Assembly (NCBI RefSeq): GCF_052324685.1
Contig: NC_135223.1
Coordinates: forward strand, 5,450,821 to 5,514,820
Direction: 5' to 3'
Length of the DNA: 64,000 nucleotides
DNA from: Brachyhypopomus gauderio
Lineage: Eukaryota; Chordata; Actinopteri; Gymnotiformes; Hypopomidae
Shown: piece by piece, positions 31,962 through 41,515 of the stretch
Layout: each line of letters begins with the position of its first letter
How positions within the stretch are numbered: the stretch's first letter is position 1
The notes under the pieces: generated by a model
What the model saw: the letters and a program-made list of their open reading frames with translations, nothing else
Told to the model about the DNA's origin: nothing
Databases searched by the model: none
Translations under genes and position numbers: made by a program

Positions 31962-33077
31962 TCACAAACATTGGGACTGACAAACAGGAAACAGGCGAGA
32001 GATCCGGTGCTGCTGGTGCTGGATTGGGCAGTCCTCCCCCTGCTTTCGCTGCGTTCCCTCCACCGGGTGCAGCGCGGCGGGCGGCGGGCCGCGGCAGGCT
32101 GACGCGCCCCGTGCAGCGCGGCGGACGGACTCTCCCCTCGGCTGGCCCTCTGGGATGTCCACCTCCATCTCCTCCGTCTCGCTGCCACAACTCCATTCCA
32201 TGGGCTGCTCCGGGCTGCCACCCCGGGAGCAGTCCATGCTCTCTTCTCCTGAGCGATCCGCGGATGGGGTCCATCTCCCCTTCACAGTCCCCTCTTCCTC
32301 GGACTCCTCCTCCTCCTCCCCGTAGTCTACGGTGGAAGCGTCGTCGAGCGAGGGGGTGTAGTCCGCTCCCTCTCCACCGTAGTCCACGGTGGACGCGTCG
32401 TCGAACGCCGGAGGGTAGGCGGCTTCCACCTCTTCCTGCTCCTCCCCCTCGCCAGGGGAATCCCCCTCACCGAACTCCTCCTCCGGGGTTGACGCGGTAG
32501 CGCTGACGGTGCAGGCGTCTACCCTCTGAGACGAGAGGGCGTGGGGAGGAGACACGTGTCTGTCCAGCCAGCCCCTCACTGCCTCCTGGCGGAACACCAC
32601 CGCCCACTCGGGGCTGGAGGTCTCCCGAGCCATCTTTAGCAGGGCGGCGCACTGCGGGTCTCGTTCCAGCTGTCCTGGCGTTGGTGCGGCATCGCGGTGC
32701 TGGGGTGTTCCCTCCTCCTCACTGCAGGGAGGGTCCTCCCCGAGCTCGCCCTCTGGTGACGTCCCTGTCTCGCCATAGAGCTCGGGGACGCTGACCCGTA
32801 TAGGCGAGAGCTCACGGGCAGGCGAGGGACGTCTCTCCCGCCACACCCGTGCAGCCGTCTGGCGATACTCCTCTGCCAGCTCGGGTATGGAGGTCTCCCG
32901 AGCTGCGCACAGCAGGTACGCGCACTCCGGGTCCTCCCTGAGCTGTGCCAGTGTCGGCGAAACCCTGCGGCGTGGGGAAGAAGACGAAGAGCGGGGATGC
33001 CGCTTGTTAGGCTTCTTGCCCTTCTTGGGCTTGCTTTTGTAGCCCGGCATGATGGGTGTCTCTGGTCGGCTCGTCAT
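31962..33077 (-). CDS. unrecognised 371-residue protein of LTR element B, duplicated module
   Basis: The ATG at 33075-33077 opens a 371-codon frame just inside the right LTR. Residues 11-38 are strongly basic (KSKPKKGKKPNKRHPR). Two copies of a 55-70-residue module follow, at about 41-110 and 122-190. They share the pattern PTxxQLxxDPxCAxLL, then ARETSxPE, (Y/F)RQ, a conserved Trp, SP and RV. From about 190 the chain is acidic, with two DDASTVDYG repeats and an EEEEESEEE run. There is no CCHC knuckle, protease, RT or integrase motif, so it is not a standard Gag or Pol. The last part (after about residue 330) overlaps tail sequence shared with element A and may be fortuitous coding. A Gag-like structural role is only a guess. 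Confidence 0.55.
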   Translation of the reverse strand: MTSRPETPIMPGYKSKPKKGKKPNKRHPRSSSSSPRRRVSPTLAQLREDPECAYLLCAARETSIPELAEEYRQTAARVWRERRPSPARELSPIRVSVPELYGETGTSPEGELGEDPPCSEEEGTPQHRDAAPTPGQLERDPQCAALLKMARETSSPEWAVVFRQEAVRGWLDRHVSPPHALSSQRVDACTVSATASTPEEEFGEGDSPGEGEEQEEVEAAYPPAFDDASTVDYGGEGADYTPSLDDASTVDYGEEEEESEEEGTVKGRWTPSADRSGEESMDCSRGGSPEQPMEWSCGSETEEMEVDIPEGQPRGESVRRAARGASACRGPPPAALHPVEGTQRKQGEDCPIQHQQHRISRLFPVCQSQCL

Positions 33078-33079
33078 TC

Positions 33080-33142
33080 TGTGACACGTAGACTACGTAA
33101 ACACACGCCCAAAAGGGAGGGGCCGGGGTCCTCAACGTGACA
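33080..33142 (-). repeat. internally deleted LTR of element B
   Basis: TGTGA followed by the LTR's last 58 bases. About 275 bases are missing relative to the left LTR, yet the terminus and target duplication are intact. Confidence 0.8.
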
Positions 33143-33445
33143 AAATAAGTAATAAATATTAGTTATATAAATAATCTAAACTAGTAAACTTGTGGCAAGT
33201 AAACAAATCAGTGAACAAATCAAGTAACAATGTGCAATTAGTCATTCTTTCTGTGCTTGTTGCTTTATTAATATAACATAATGTGATAATTATAGATTTG
33301 AATAATAGAATCTAAAACTAATAATAGAATAATCAGAGTTCCACCAGTGCAGGCTACAACGTTTGATATAGGCAACGTTTGATATAGGCAACAACGTTTG
33401 ATAAATGGGTTTTAATAGGCGTCAATAACGTGCTCCAGATTATTA

Positions 33446-33446
<1 letters not shown>

Positions 33447-33534
<88 letters not shown>

Positions 33535-33540
33535 TTTTTT
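33447..33540. repeat. (TA)n followed by poly(T)
   Basis: About 70 bp of TA dinucleotides run straight into about 24 T residues, ending roughly 90 bp upstream of the tnfrsf6b-like TATA box. Confidence 0.97.
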
Positions 33541-33630
33541 ACTAAAACGTAACTACTTTCATTCTGGCCAATCGTTGCTTCTGGAGGTACTACTGGAGCC
33601 GTGGGAACCGCCCACGTTTTTGTGGGTGAT

Positions 33631-33639
33631 AATAAAAGG
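33631..33639 (+). promoter_or_regulatory. TATA-like box of tnfrsf6b-like gene
   Basis: AATAAAAGG lies 44-52 bases upstream of the ATG at 33683, so initiation near 33663 would leave a 20-base 5' UTR. A CCCAC-N6-GTGGG inverted repeat sits just upstream (33611-33626). Confidence 0.4.
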
Positions 33640-33682
33640 AGACGAAGACCTTGCGCTTTCTCAAAGGGCTCAACAAAACAAC

Positions 33683-33685
33683 ATG
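33683..33685 (+). CDS. tnfrsf6b: tnfrsf6b-like exon 1: start codon only
   Basis: The ATG in AACAACATG is followed immediately by the donor GTAAGC. Exon 2 has no in-frame Met before the middle of CRD1, so a separate start exon is required. This ATG joins in phase 0 to a hydrophobic leader at 33841. The intervening intron is 155 bp. Confidence 0.7.
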
Positions 33686-34853
33686 GTAAGCAAAAGCCTC
33701 CACAGAAACGTGTGACTTTAAGCCAACATTTCTAAAGTAAAAACGTACAATTTTTTTAACGAAGTAACAGGTACATGCTGGTATCGAATTAATTAACTCG
33801 TTCGTTCATTCATTATAAATTGTGTTTTGATCGTGATCAGTTGTCTCTGGCTGCGGTGCTGCTCCTGGCCCACGGCGGTTCCCCTGAAGCGCTGCCTCCC
33901 ACCTATCAACACGATGTTCGGGGGGACAGTCTCACCTGCAGCTTCTGCCCGCCCGGCACGCACATGGGCGCCTTCTGCACTGCCACCGAGGACACCGTTT
34001 GCTTACCGTGCCCAAAAGATCACTTCACGCAGTTTTGGAATTACCTGCCAAAATGTCTGTTCTGCGCAAACTTCTGTGATGAAAACGAGATCGTTAAAGA
34101 GGAATGTTCACCTGTAAGGAACAGAGTGTGCGAGTGTAAGGAGGGATATTATCGGCTTGGGGACTTCTGCGTAAAAAACACCCGCTGTCCAACTGGTTTC
34201 GGTGCCAAGCAAATAGGTATTTGTAGAATGGAAAAAAGTCTAGATTTTCGTTATATACAGACTGCATCGGTGATATACTGGTATTACATGGGTGAAATTT
34301 GTCCACAGGTACTGCACACGGGAACACGGAGTGTGAGAAGTGCGCGCCGGGTACATTTTCTGCAGAGGTCTCCGCGTACGCACAGTGCGTGAACCACACG
34401 GAGTGCGCTCGGGTGGTTCTTAAAGGCACAAACTGGCATGACAACATTTGTTCAAACTGCACAGATCTTATGCATGGAGGTATGTTGTGGTTCACAAGTT
34501 CCGTTTGCCATATAGTCTATTCCATATGCTCCACGTTTTTTTTTACCTTTAACTGCTTATATCTAGGGGGCGCGGCCTTGCTCAGGGAAGTTCTGCCGAC
34601 CTTCTTCGAACATTCAAAACAGAAGCTGAGAAAACTGAGAAGATTCGTCCGTTTGCTTGACGTTAGGCGGGCGGAAAACGTGCACCCCGCTAGACACGTG
34701 GTGCTCGCTCACGTTAACGACTGGATTAAGACTGCGCACGAGCACCAGTTGGCAAATCTACCGGAGATCCTTCGACAGTCGAACTTAGACAGCGACGCGG
34801 AGAAAATCGATAGGATGTTAAAGCAGATTCAAAAGGCTATGACGTTTTGTTAA
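33683..34853 (+). CDS. tnfrsf6b: TNFRSF6B/DcR3-like soluble decoy receptor, four-exon gene
   Basis: Join 33683-33685, 33841-34216, 34309-34479, 34567-34853: 279 codons including stop, a 278-residue product. DcR3 is a secreted decoy for FasL, LIGHT and TL1A. The spliced start gives a textbook signal peptide (MLSLAAVLLLAHGGSPEA) followed by cysteine-rich repeats opening with CSFCPPGTH. The HFTQFWNYLPKCLFC segment matches the distinctive TQFWNYL string I recall from human DcR3, which OPG lacks. After the last CRD comes a single helical, basic C-terminal module (SKQKLRKLRRFVRLLDVRR), compatible with heparan-sulfate binding. There is no transmembrane segment in the spliced form. The exon plan parallels tnfrsf11b 8 kb upstream, so an OPG paralogue is the alternative reading. 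Confidence 0.85.
33841..34216 (+). CDS. tnfrsf6b: tnfrsf6b-like exon 2 (leader and first CRDs)
   Basis: Acceptor GTGATCAG ends at 33840 and donor GTATTT begins at 34217, phase 1 at the 3' end. It encodes LSLAAVLLLAHGG, then TCSFCPPGTH, CLPCPKDHFTQFWNYL, NRVCECKEGYY and NTRCPTGFGA. The intron position and phase equal those of tnfrsf11b exon 2. Confidence 0.92.
34309..34479 (+). CDS. tnfrsf6b: tnfrsf6b-like exon 3 (last CRDs)
   Basis: Acceptor TTGTCCACAG ends at 34308 and donor GTATGT begins at 34480. It encodes GTAHGNTECEKCAPGTFSA, an NHT sequon, and HDNICSNCTDLMHG. Phase 1 on both sides. Confidence 0.92.
34567..34853 (+). CDS. tnfrsf6b: tnfrsf6b-like exon 4 (C-terminal basic helical module)
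   Basis: Acceptor ATATCTAG ends at 34566 and the TAA stop is at 34851-34853. It encodes 95 residues rich in Leu, Lys, Arg and His, ending IQKAMTFC. The module resembles one death-domain-like unit instead of the two in OPG. The preceding 87-base intron is a multiple of three and lacks stops. Confidence 0.9.
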
Positions 34854-35200
34854 GACACGGAGTTAGTGCTTAAAAAGGTCAATTTATGTTTGTAGGTTTT
34901 TTTACATAATTTATAGACAATATATTTTGCTGATGCTTTGCTGACATAGAATGTGATTTTTATGTGTATATTTATTTTATATCCCGAGTAGCTCCATACC
35001 AAGAAGGCAATGTAGTTTCGTGTATTTCATAAGAACGAATTCATATAACTTTGCTGTTCCTGAAATAAATATGACCAGTACATACTGTTTTGTAAAGCAT
35101 TTTGTGCATATAGATTGAGTAATATTTCATGTTAGATGAATGTTATCCTATAGTTCTGTAGCTGTCCTGCGCTAAAATACCTGTATGACGCCAATAAACG
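34854..35200 (+). other. tnfrsf6b: tnfrsf6b-like 3' UTR with poly(A) signals
   Basis: AT-rich trailer with canonical AATAAA hexamers at 35064-35069 and 35193-35198. Either could end the transcript. Confidence 0.6.
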
Positions 35201-35655
35201 ACAGCCCTACACGCTGCTTTCGTCACCAAGTATAGTTGCTTTTCTGGCTAGTGTCAGGAAAGCTTACAAGCTCTTTGACTCTTTTGTATTATCTAGAGCG
35301 GGGCTGCTCAAATCCTGTATATTTCCACCCAGCAGAGTTGATCACCCTAATCTAATGCACCCGATCAGTTAACCTTCAGTAGCATCTTAATATTGTGCTC
35401 TATCCTGGCCATTTCACGGGAAGTACTGAAATTATCGCTTCTATACAGGAAAGACATTTTTTTATTTAAGAGTCCAGTTTAAATGGGATAGCTGCAGGTT
35501 TTTAAAGTGTTTCGTACCACTCTGGTGAAAACCCTTCACTACAGGTTGATTTTTGGTTCTTATAGCTAGGTTAATTCTAATTTAGGTTAATTCTAATTTT
35601 ATTTAATCCTCATACCAAGTAGTTCCAAACATTCTAGACAAGTTTTCATTTGGGA
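35201..35655. other. intergenic sequence
   Basis: AT-rich with no recognised feature, between the tnfrsf6b-like 3' end and the MITE at 35664. Confidence 0.4.
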
Positions 35656-35663
35656 GGCTAGTG

Positions 35664-35857
35664 CAGTGGTTCCCAAAGTGGGGGGCGCGCCCCCTAGGTG
35701 GTGCGCGGAGCTATTGCAGGGGGGGCGCGGAGCTTGAAAGTAAAACGTGCACATGTGTCAATATGGGGGGTGGGGGGGCGGGGGGGGTGTAGGGGGGGCG
35801 CAAAAATATTCTCATCTACTAAAGGGGGGCACGGCAGAAAAAGTTTGGGAACCACTG
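35664..35857. mobile_element. hAT-type MITE
   Basis: 194 bp with 14-bp inverted repeats CAGTGGTTCCCAAA and TTTGGGAACCACTG. It is flanked by a perfect 8-bp target duplication GGCTAGTG (35656-35663 and 35858-35865). The interior is G-rich without coding capacity. Both termini and the 8-bp duplication are diagnostic of hAT elements. Confidence 0.92.
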
Positions 35858-36241
35858 GGCTAGTGGATGCATTTTTCAAGACTTCTTATAATCTTATAGA
35901 TTAACATTGTGCATTTTGAATAAACTTCTTGCTATTATATTGTTAGCTTTCACTTCTGCTCAATAATTTGATACAACACCAGACCTTCCTATTAAGAATT
36001 CTGTAACTGTAATTTTGAAACTATTCTCTATATAAAATTATTCTCTAAATAAAATTTAATTATAATTATTATTAATATTATAGTTTATATAATAATAATA
36101 ATAATAATAATATAATAATGAGTACCCCTCATAAGTGAAAATGTTTTGAATACAGGTAATTTTTCATGTTATTAAATTATTATCACAATTATTATCAGAA
36201 TTTTTTTTTACAGTAAACAATGAAGTAATGTTATCAAGTGA

Positions 36242-36380
36242 CAGACAGACGGACCTCATGCCCCAGACAGACTGACCTCAGCCCCCAGACAGACTGACCT
36301 CAGCCCCCAGACAGACTGACCTCAGCCCCAGACGGACTGACTTCAGTCCCAGACAGACTGACCTCAGCCCCCAGACTGCG
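36242..36380. repeat. 21-bp minisatellite
   Basis: About six copies of CAGACAGACTGACCTCAGCCC with small variations. Confidence 0.9.
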
Positions 36381-37644
36381 GGATCATAGTTCCCAGACAG
36401 ACAGATCACAGCCCCGAGACTCATTGTAGTGATGAGTGAATGTGTATGTTGGCTAGTAGCCATATCTGTCCACCTTACATAGAGACACACTGAGTCAGAC
36501 AGGTTTATGTTTCAATTCTGAAGACATTCACTGGACACTGAACACTTTTCCTTCTAACCTGCAGAACATTAACATTGCTGTCTCACAGTGGCATGCACAC
36601 ATAGACATCAGACAACTCTGCCCTTTATCAACAAAAGTGCCCTTTTGAAACTTCGTTTTTATTATTATTTTTTTATTATTATTAACATTTTACTGAGTAA
36701 AATCAAGTAAAATCGTAACGTTTGCCCTCTAAGCCCAACGTGAAATCATTTTGTTGTGCAGTAAAATGTCTCACAGCACCAAACTACTAAGCATTTTTAG
36801 CCGACTGGTCACCTGATAAACTAGTCGCTCTAGCCCAAATCAGTGATAGATAATGTGAGGACGACCACATACAAATAATTGAGGTAGAGTTTGCAAATCT
36901 ATGTGTTAAGCTGAACATTTTATGTTGTATAGGTTTTGGTAGGCAGACAGTGGAGGGGAAACAGAAGTGAACTGAAGGACTTAACAATGACTGTATATAG
37001 TTTAATATTGGATATGGATATTATCAGTTGGTGGTGTGACTTTTTTCCATTGAAATCTTACCTTTAGAGAATGTTACAATTTAATTTTTAATTAAATTTT
37101 TAATTTTAATGTTTAATTTCATTCAACATATGCATGTAATTTTTTTTATAATGAAGTGTTCCACATGTGTTAATAAGTGCCCCCCCCAGCACTTGCCCCC
37201 CAAAACGTCTGTGCACGCCACTGCTGTCTCATGTAGATCTCGCATTTCCCTGAAGGATTTACGTATGCTCGAGGTCTGTCTTGTTTGGGTTTTTTTCTTT
37301 GTTTTTTTTTTCTGACAATCTTTCATATGGGACAATATGACATTACAATATGACAATATGATATTACAATATGACAATCCTTCATATGGGACAGCCAATA
37401 GAATAAACTGAGTGTGAATACAAGGGCTGCATATTTTAGGTGTTAAAGATCAGTAACAGTCCTTCAAAGATCAGTAACAGTCCTTTAAAGACCTACGAGG
37501 TGGCTTCCCCACTGCTAATGAGAAAAAGACAGATGTATCATGCTGGCCACCTTTGTACCGTTACTGGGAGGTACATGATGGTACAATCTGTATGAGTGTT
37601 TTGTGGGGGCAGTGTTGATTAAGAGAGCTTTAAATTGTTCTTTA

Positions 37645-38055
37645 CACACATCAGTCTTTACACACCAGTCTTTCCACTCACCAGTCTTTACACACACCAG
37701 TCTTTACACACCAGTCTTTACACACGCCAGTCTTTACACACATCAGTCTTTACACACATCAGTCTTTACACACCAGTCTTTACACACACAAGTCTTTACA
37801 CACCAGTCTTTACACACATCAGTCTTTACACACACCAGTCTTTACACACCAGTCTTTATACACACAAGTCTTTACACACCAGTCTTTACACACATCAGTC
37901 TTTACACACACCAGTCTTTACACACATCAGTCTTTACACACCAGTCTTGACACACACAAGTCTTTACACACCAGTCTTTACACACGCCAGTCTTTACACA
38001 CACCAGTCTTTACACACATCAGTCTTTACATACATCAGTCTTTACACACCAGCTG
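37645..38055. repeat. CAGTCTTTACACAC minisatellite
   Basis: About 25 copies of a 14-17-base unit CAGTCTTTACACA(CA)n with variable CA length. The Thr/Ser/His frames here are artefacts. Confidence 0.95.
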
Positions 38056-38219
38056 TGTTTGCGCCAGGAGGCGGAGCTGCTGTGTTCTCTGCTGTGTAGG
38101 ATTAAGTAAAAATGACCCTTTCCCTCAAACTTATTCTGGGGTTTTCCCAAGAAAGAGGGTTACTAGAAAATAGCCACGTGACTGTTTGTAGTGTGGCCCT
38201 GATTTTGGATTGCGGTTTA

Positions 38220-39527
38220 CAGTTTTTGACGACTGCTAACATGCATTTCCCAATACTTGTGATACATTGTCAAAACTCTAAACACAGCAACACATTGACC
38301 TCACACAAATAGCCAAATAGTTAATATCGTGTTCAAAAGCACATTTTCTTAACTAAATAACAACTCTGCATTTCACAATGCAAACAACTTTGTTAAAACA
38401 CAGCAAATCTGGTTCAGTATCCAATCATTATTACAAACACTAGTACATATTCTCTTTTCGAGATGAATATAGTCAATCACTGCACAACCACTGTAAAAAA
38501 ACTAACATTTGATGGCAATACAGAAACAGTATTACATTAAATATTTTACCCTCTCTCAGCAAACAACAGACATTTTATAGTAACATCTGTTGTTTTCTTA
38601 GTCAGTTCATTTTTACTGTAATCCGCTTCATTTGGACTTTTTTTTCAAATGTACATTTTTGGCAACATACTGTCTACACAATGAGTGATATTTACTGTTA
38701 GATACTATATGGAATGTAGATTAGACAAAAAAGGAGTCAGTAACAGTTTTGCAGTAAAGGGTATATTTTACTGTATTAGGGACATTACTGTAAATCTGGT
38801 CATGGGGCCGATGATCATACACCTTCCACCTCCAGACTGAAAAAAGTTCCTTAGTGGTGTTGATGAAAGGCGAGTAGGGCGGGAGGAAAAGGGACATCAC
38901 TCTTGGATGGTCTATAAACCAGTTTGTGATGACATGTGAATGACAAAATGCTACATCGTCCCATCACAAATGTCCTCGTGTTTCCTCCCACCTGTTCCCT
39001 TTCTGCTTCTGGAACCAGTTGTTGGTAGAGTTCATTCAAAAACGAAAGAAGGAGGTCACTGTTATAGGGACCAATCTGGCATTTGTGAAGGACCAAACCA
39101 GCACTTGAGATTGCAGGACAAATTGTTATATTTGCTCCTCTCTGACCCGGTACATTACTGTACTTCATTTTATTTCATTGATCTATATGTGCAAAAAATT
39201 TGTACAACAGTAATAACTTTTTGCAGAACTTGGCATTTTATACGATATTTAAGGTTTTGAACCTTAGGTTTTAATTTTTGGCATGCTCTGTACAAGCAAT
39301 TGTAAATAAGACAAAAACGATCCAGAATTTTGTTATTGGATAACCTTGTGTGTATAGAAAATTTAAGCATTATAAAAACATGTAAAATCACTGCATTTTG
39401 TGCCATAACAACATGAATTGAACTAATAGTATAGCCACTGAAAACTGATGTTGTGTTCACTGTGTTTGGAGTTTTGAAAATGTGACTACAGATTGGACAA
39501 ACGCACGTTAGCAGTCGTCAAAAACTA
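38220..39527 (-). mobile_element. decayed Tc1/IS630-superfamily DNA transposon
   Basis: Inverted terminal repeats read CAGTTTTTGACGACTGCTAAC at 38220-38240 and its complement at about 39507-39527 (20 of 21). TA dinucleotides lie outside both (38218-38219 and 39528-39529), as expected for this superfamily. The 1.3-kb interior carries a broken minus-strand transposase. Confidence 0.85.
38790..39168 (-). pseudogene. IS630/Tc1-like transposase fragment
   Basis: The minus frame 39168-38851 covers an ANITICPAISSAGLVLHKC block typical of the catalytic domain. A shifted frame then continues with SHVITNWFIDHP, LFLPPYSPFIN and WRWKVYDHRP, the end of the DDE domain. At least one frameshift (near 38945) and loss of the N-terminal DNA-binding region make it inactive. 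Confidence 0.75.
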
Positions 39528-39589
39528 TAAATCGCTCTCGTCTCAGCGCATGCGTCCGCCTCATTGCCCCTTAATACCTCGGGTGTACG

Positions 39590-39730
39590 GAAAAAGACTG
39601 GCACACGGAACGACAACAGAGACTTGACAGATAGATGGGGGCGGAGCCAGACGTGACAGTAAAACACTGGCACACGGAACACAACAACAGAGACTTGACA
39701 GATAGATGGGGGCGGAGCCAGAAGTGACAC
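39590..39730. repeat. two-copy ~68-bp tandem repeat
   Basis: Two near-identical blocks, each running from ACTGGCACACGGAAC through ACAGAGACTTGACAGATAG to GGGCGGAGCCAGA. Confidence 0.9.
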
Positions 39731-40012
39731 TGCTGCTGTTTGTTTGAGTGTTCAGTGTATAGTCTGCTGTAAAGGTCAAAGTACTCCCAAGTCCATCAAT
39801 ATTCACAAACATAGAGTTATTCATGCCTATTCAGTATATTTACGCCATAAAGTAAAACACAATTACAAGGGGAATATTTACTTATTTTTGCATGCTGTAT
39901 ACACTGTAATACATAGATAATAACACATACTGTAGATACTGTAATACACAGATAACAGAAGCAAAAAAAAGCCTTCGTAACTTCAAAATACAAAATAAGA
40001 GTCCATATCGTC

Positions 40013-40640
40013 ACGGTTTTGGGTCTGGTTACGAGATCTCATTGACGTCACAGCTGATGTCGTCTGTGGCCACACAGCGGGGGAAGGACCTTCTGGACCT
40101 TCTGGACCTTCTGGAGTGACATCTCCACCCTGCTCAGGCTCCCCCATCAATGTCACCACAAGCGTCCTCCATCACCTGGAGAAGATACATGTGAAGGTGG
40201 GGTTGGTGACCATGGGGAGAAGGGACATGTGAAGGTGGGGTTGGTGACCATGGGGAGAAGGGACATGTGAAGGTGGGGTTGGTGACCATGGGGAGATTGG
40301 TGGAGGTGAATCACAACACATCATGGGTGCTCAGTGAACCAGTTTTGTACTCCAGCTGCCTGGTAGAAACTTACATTGTCTCAGACGACAACAACCCCAG
40401 ACTGTTGTAGTTCATCCCGTAGTGATGGAGAATGACTATGTTGGCATGACGATGAACACTACCATTCTGTCAAATAGCCCAGGGACTCTGACAATGGCAC
40501 AATGGGGGTGGGGGGGTGGGGGGCTTTCCAGCCTGTCAGAGCGTATTTGGTCAATAATGAATGTTGAACAATAATGTTGGCCACACATGTACACAAGGCA
40601 TTCCAGAGGGGCATACCGACCATAAATAAGTCAGTGTGAA
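40013..40640 (-). pseudogene. second decayed IS630/Tc1-like transposase
   Basis: On the minus strand, near 40390 a DNVSFYQAAGVQNWF-type stretch is recognisable, followed by HLPPISPW. The C-terminal end RCVATDDISCDVNEI lies at 40080-40030. The frame is interrupted by stops and by a three-copy 38-bp tandem duplication at 40188-40300. Family assignment is by motif only. Confidence 0.6.
40188..40300. repeat. 38-bp tandem triplication
   Basis: Three copies of a unit containing ACATGTGAAGGTGGGGTTGG and TGACCATGGGGAGA inside the transposase remnant. Confidence 0.9.
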
Positions 40641-41336
40641 AGGATGCGTAATTAGTGGGAAACGATGCAGTTAGCGGGAATCTAAGGGGGATTTACAGCT
40701 ACTTGGCACTTGATGCTTTGCTGAATCATTTCAGTTTAAACTGCACTCTCGTTATGTCTGTCTCCCTCATTCCATTACTAAGCTACTAACTGGTGCTCCA
40801 GAAGTCGCTAACACCGCCATCTCTTGAAGTGGGGGGAACTCCATATCCTTACCAACCTTTTTTAAATTCTTGATTGGAAAAGAAAACTCTTTTCTTCAGA
40901 AGCGTTTGGCTCAGGCTGAGGTCTGTTTGCTCCACAGTATGGCTGAGGAACAAGTGAAAGTCCTGGGGGGCGGCGGAGGAGGGGGGGGGATTTCCCGAGG
41001 AAGCCGAGGACACAGGTCAGAAGGGTCAACGGCCCATAGTCCAGAAGCACCCTTGCCAAGTTTCTCTCACAAACACCACTGACCTCTTGCAAAATGTGAT
41101 TCTCCCTGTGTCGTCCAGCACTGTGTGGGCATTTATTTTCTTTAACACAATGTCTGGAAAGTTCCAGGATCCTTGAACCGACCTCTGTGAGCACACCGGG
41201 ATGTGGAGACTGAATACTAACAGGAATGTGGCACGGTGGTCCTGTGACAGCAGGGCTGACGTGCTGGTTCTCCGGCATTCTGGGGAAACTTAGGAAGTGT
41301 TCAACACAGTAGGACTTGTGTTCTCACAACATTGAG

Positions 41337-41338
<2 letters not shown>

Positions 41339-41401
<63 letters not shown>

Positions 41402-41515
41402 GAGGGAGAGAGAGGGGAGGGAGAGAGAGAGGGAGAGAGAGAACGAGAGATGGGAGGGAGAGAGGGGGAGAGAGATGGGGAGACGGAGAGATAGGGAGAG
41501 TGAGAGAGCGAGAGA
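41339..41515. repeat. (GA)n microsatellite
   Basis: Pure GA at first, then degenerating to GAGGGA and GAGAT variants. The Arg-Glu frames are spurious. Confidence 0.96.

Larger units (their letters stand above)
31345..33142 (-). mobile_element. non-autonomous LTR retrotransposon B with one long ORF
   Basis: Flanked by exact 5-bp duplications AAATA (31340-31344 and 33143-33147). The left LTR (31345-31682) starts TGTGACGCTGGG and ends CAACGTGACA. It is followed by a C-rich stretch that is a polypurine tract on the minus strand. The right LTR (33080-33142) is only 63 bp and consists of TGTGA joined to the last 58 bases of the left LTR. The interior encodes a single 371-codon minus-strand ORF and no polymerase. 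It shares leader/tail sequence with element A. Confidence 0.87.
35866..38217. other. intergenic interval with simple repeats
   Basis: No gene recognised. It contains an (AAT)n-like stretch near 36090-36115 and the two minisatellites listed separately. Confidence 0.4.

Noticed and set aside
34299..34853. Single 184-codon frame running through tnfrsf6b-like exons 3 and 4
   Set aside because: It is two exons joined by an in-frame 87-base intron with good GT-AG borders. It was treated as spliced, with the retention possibility noted as a finding.
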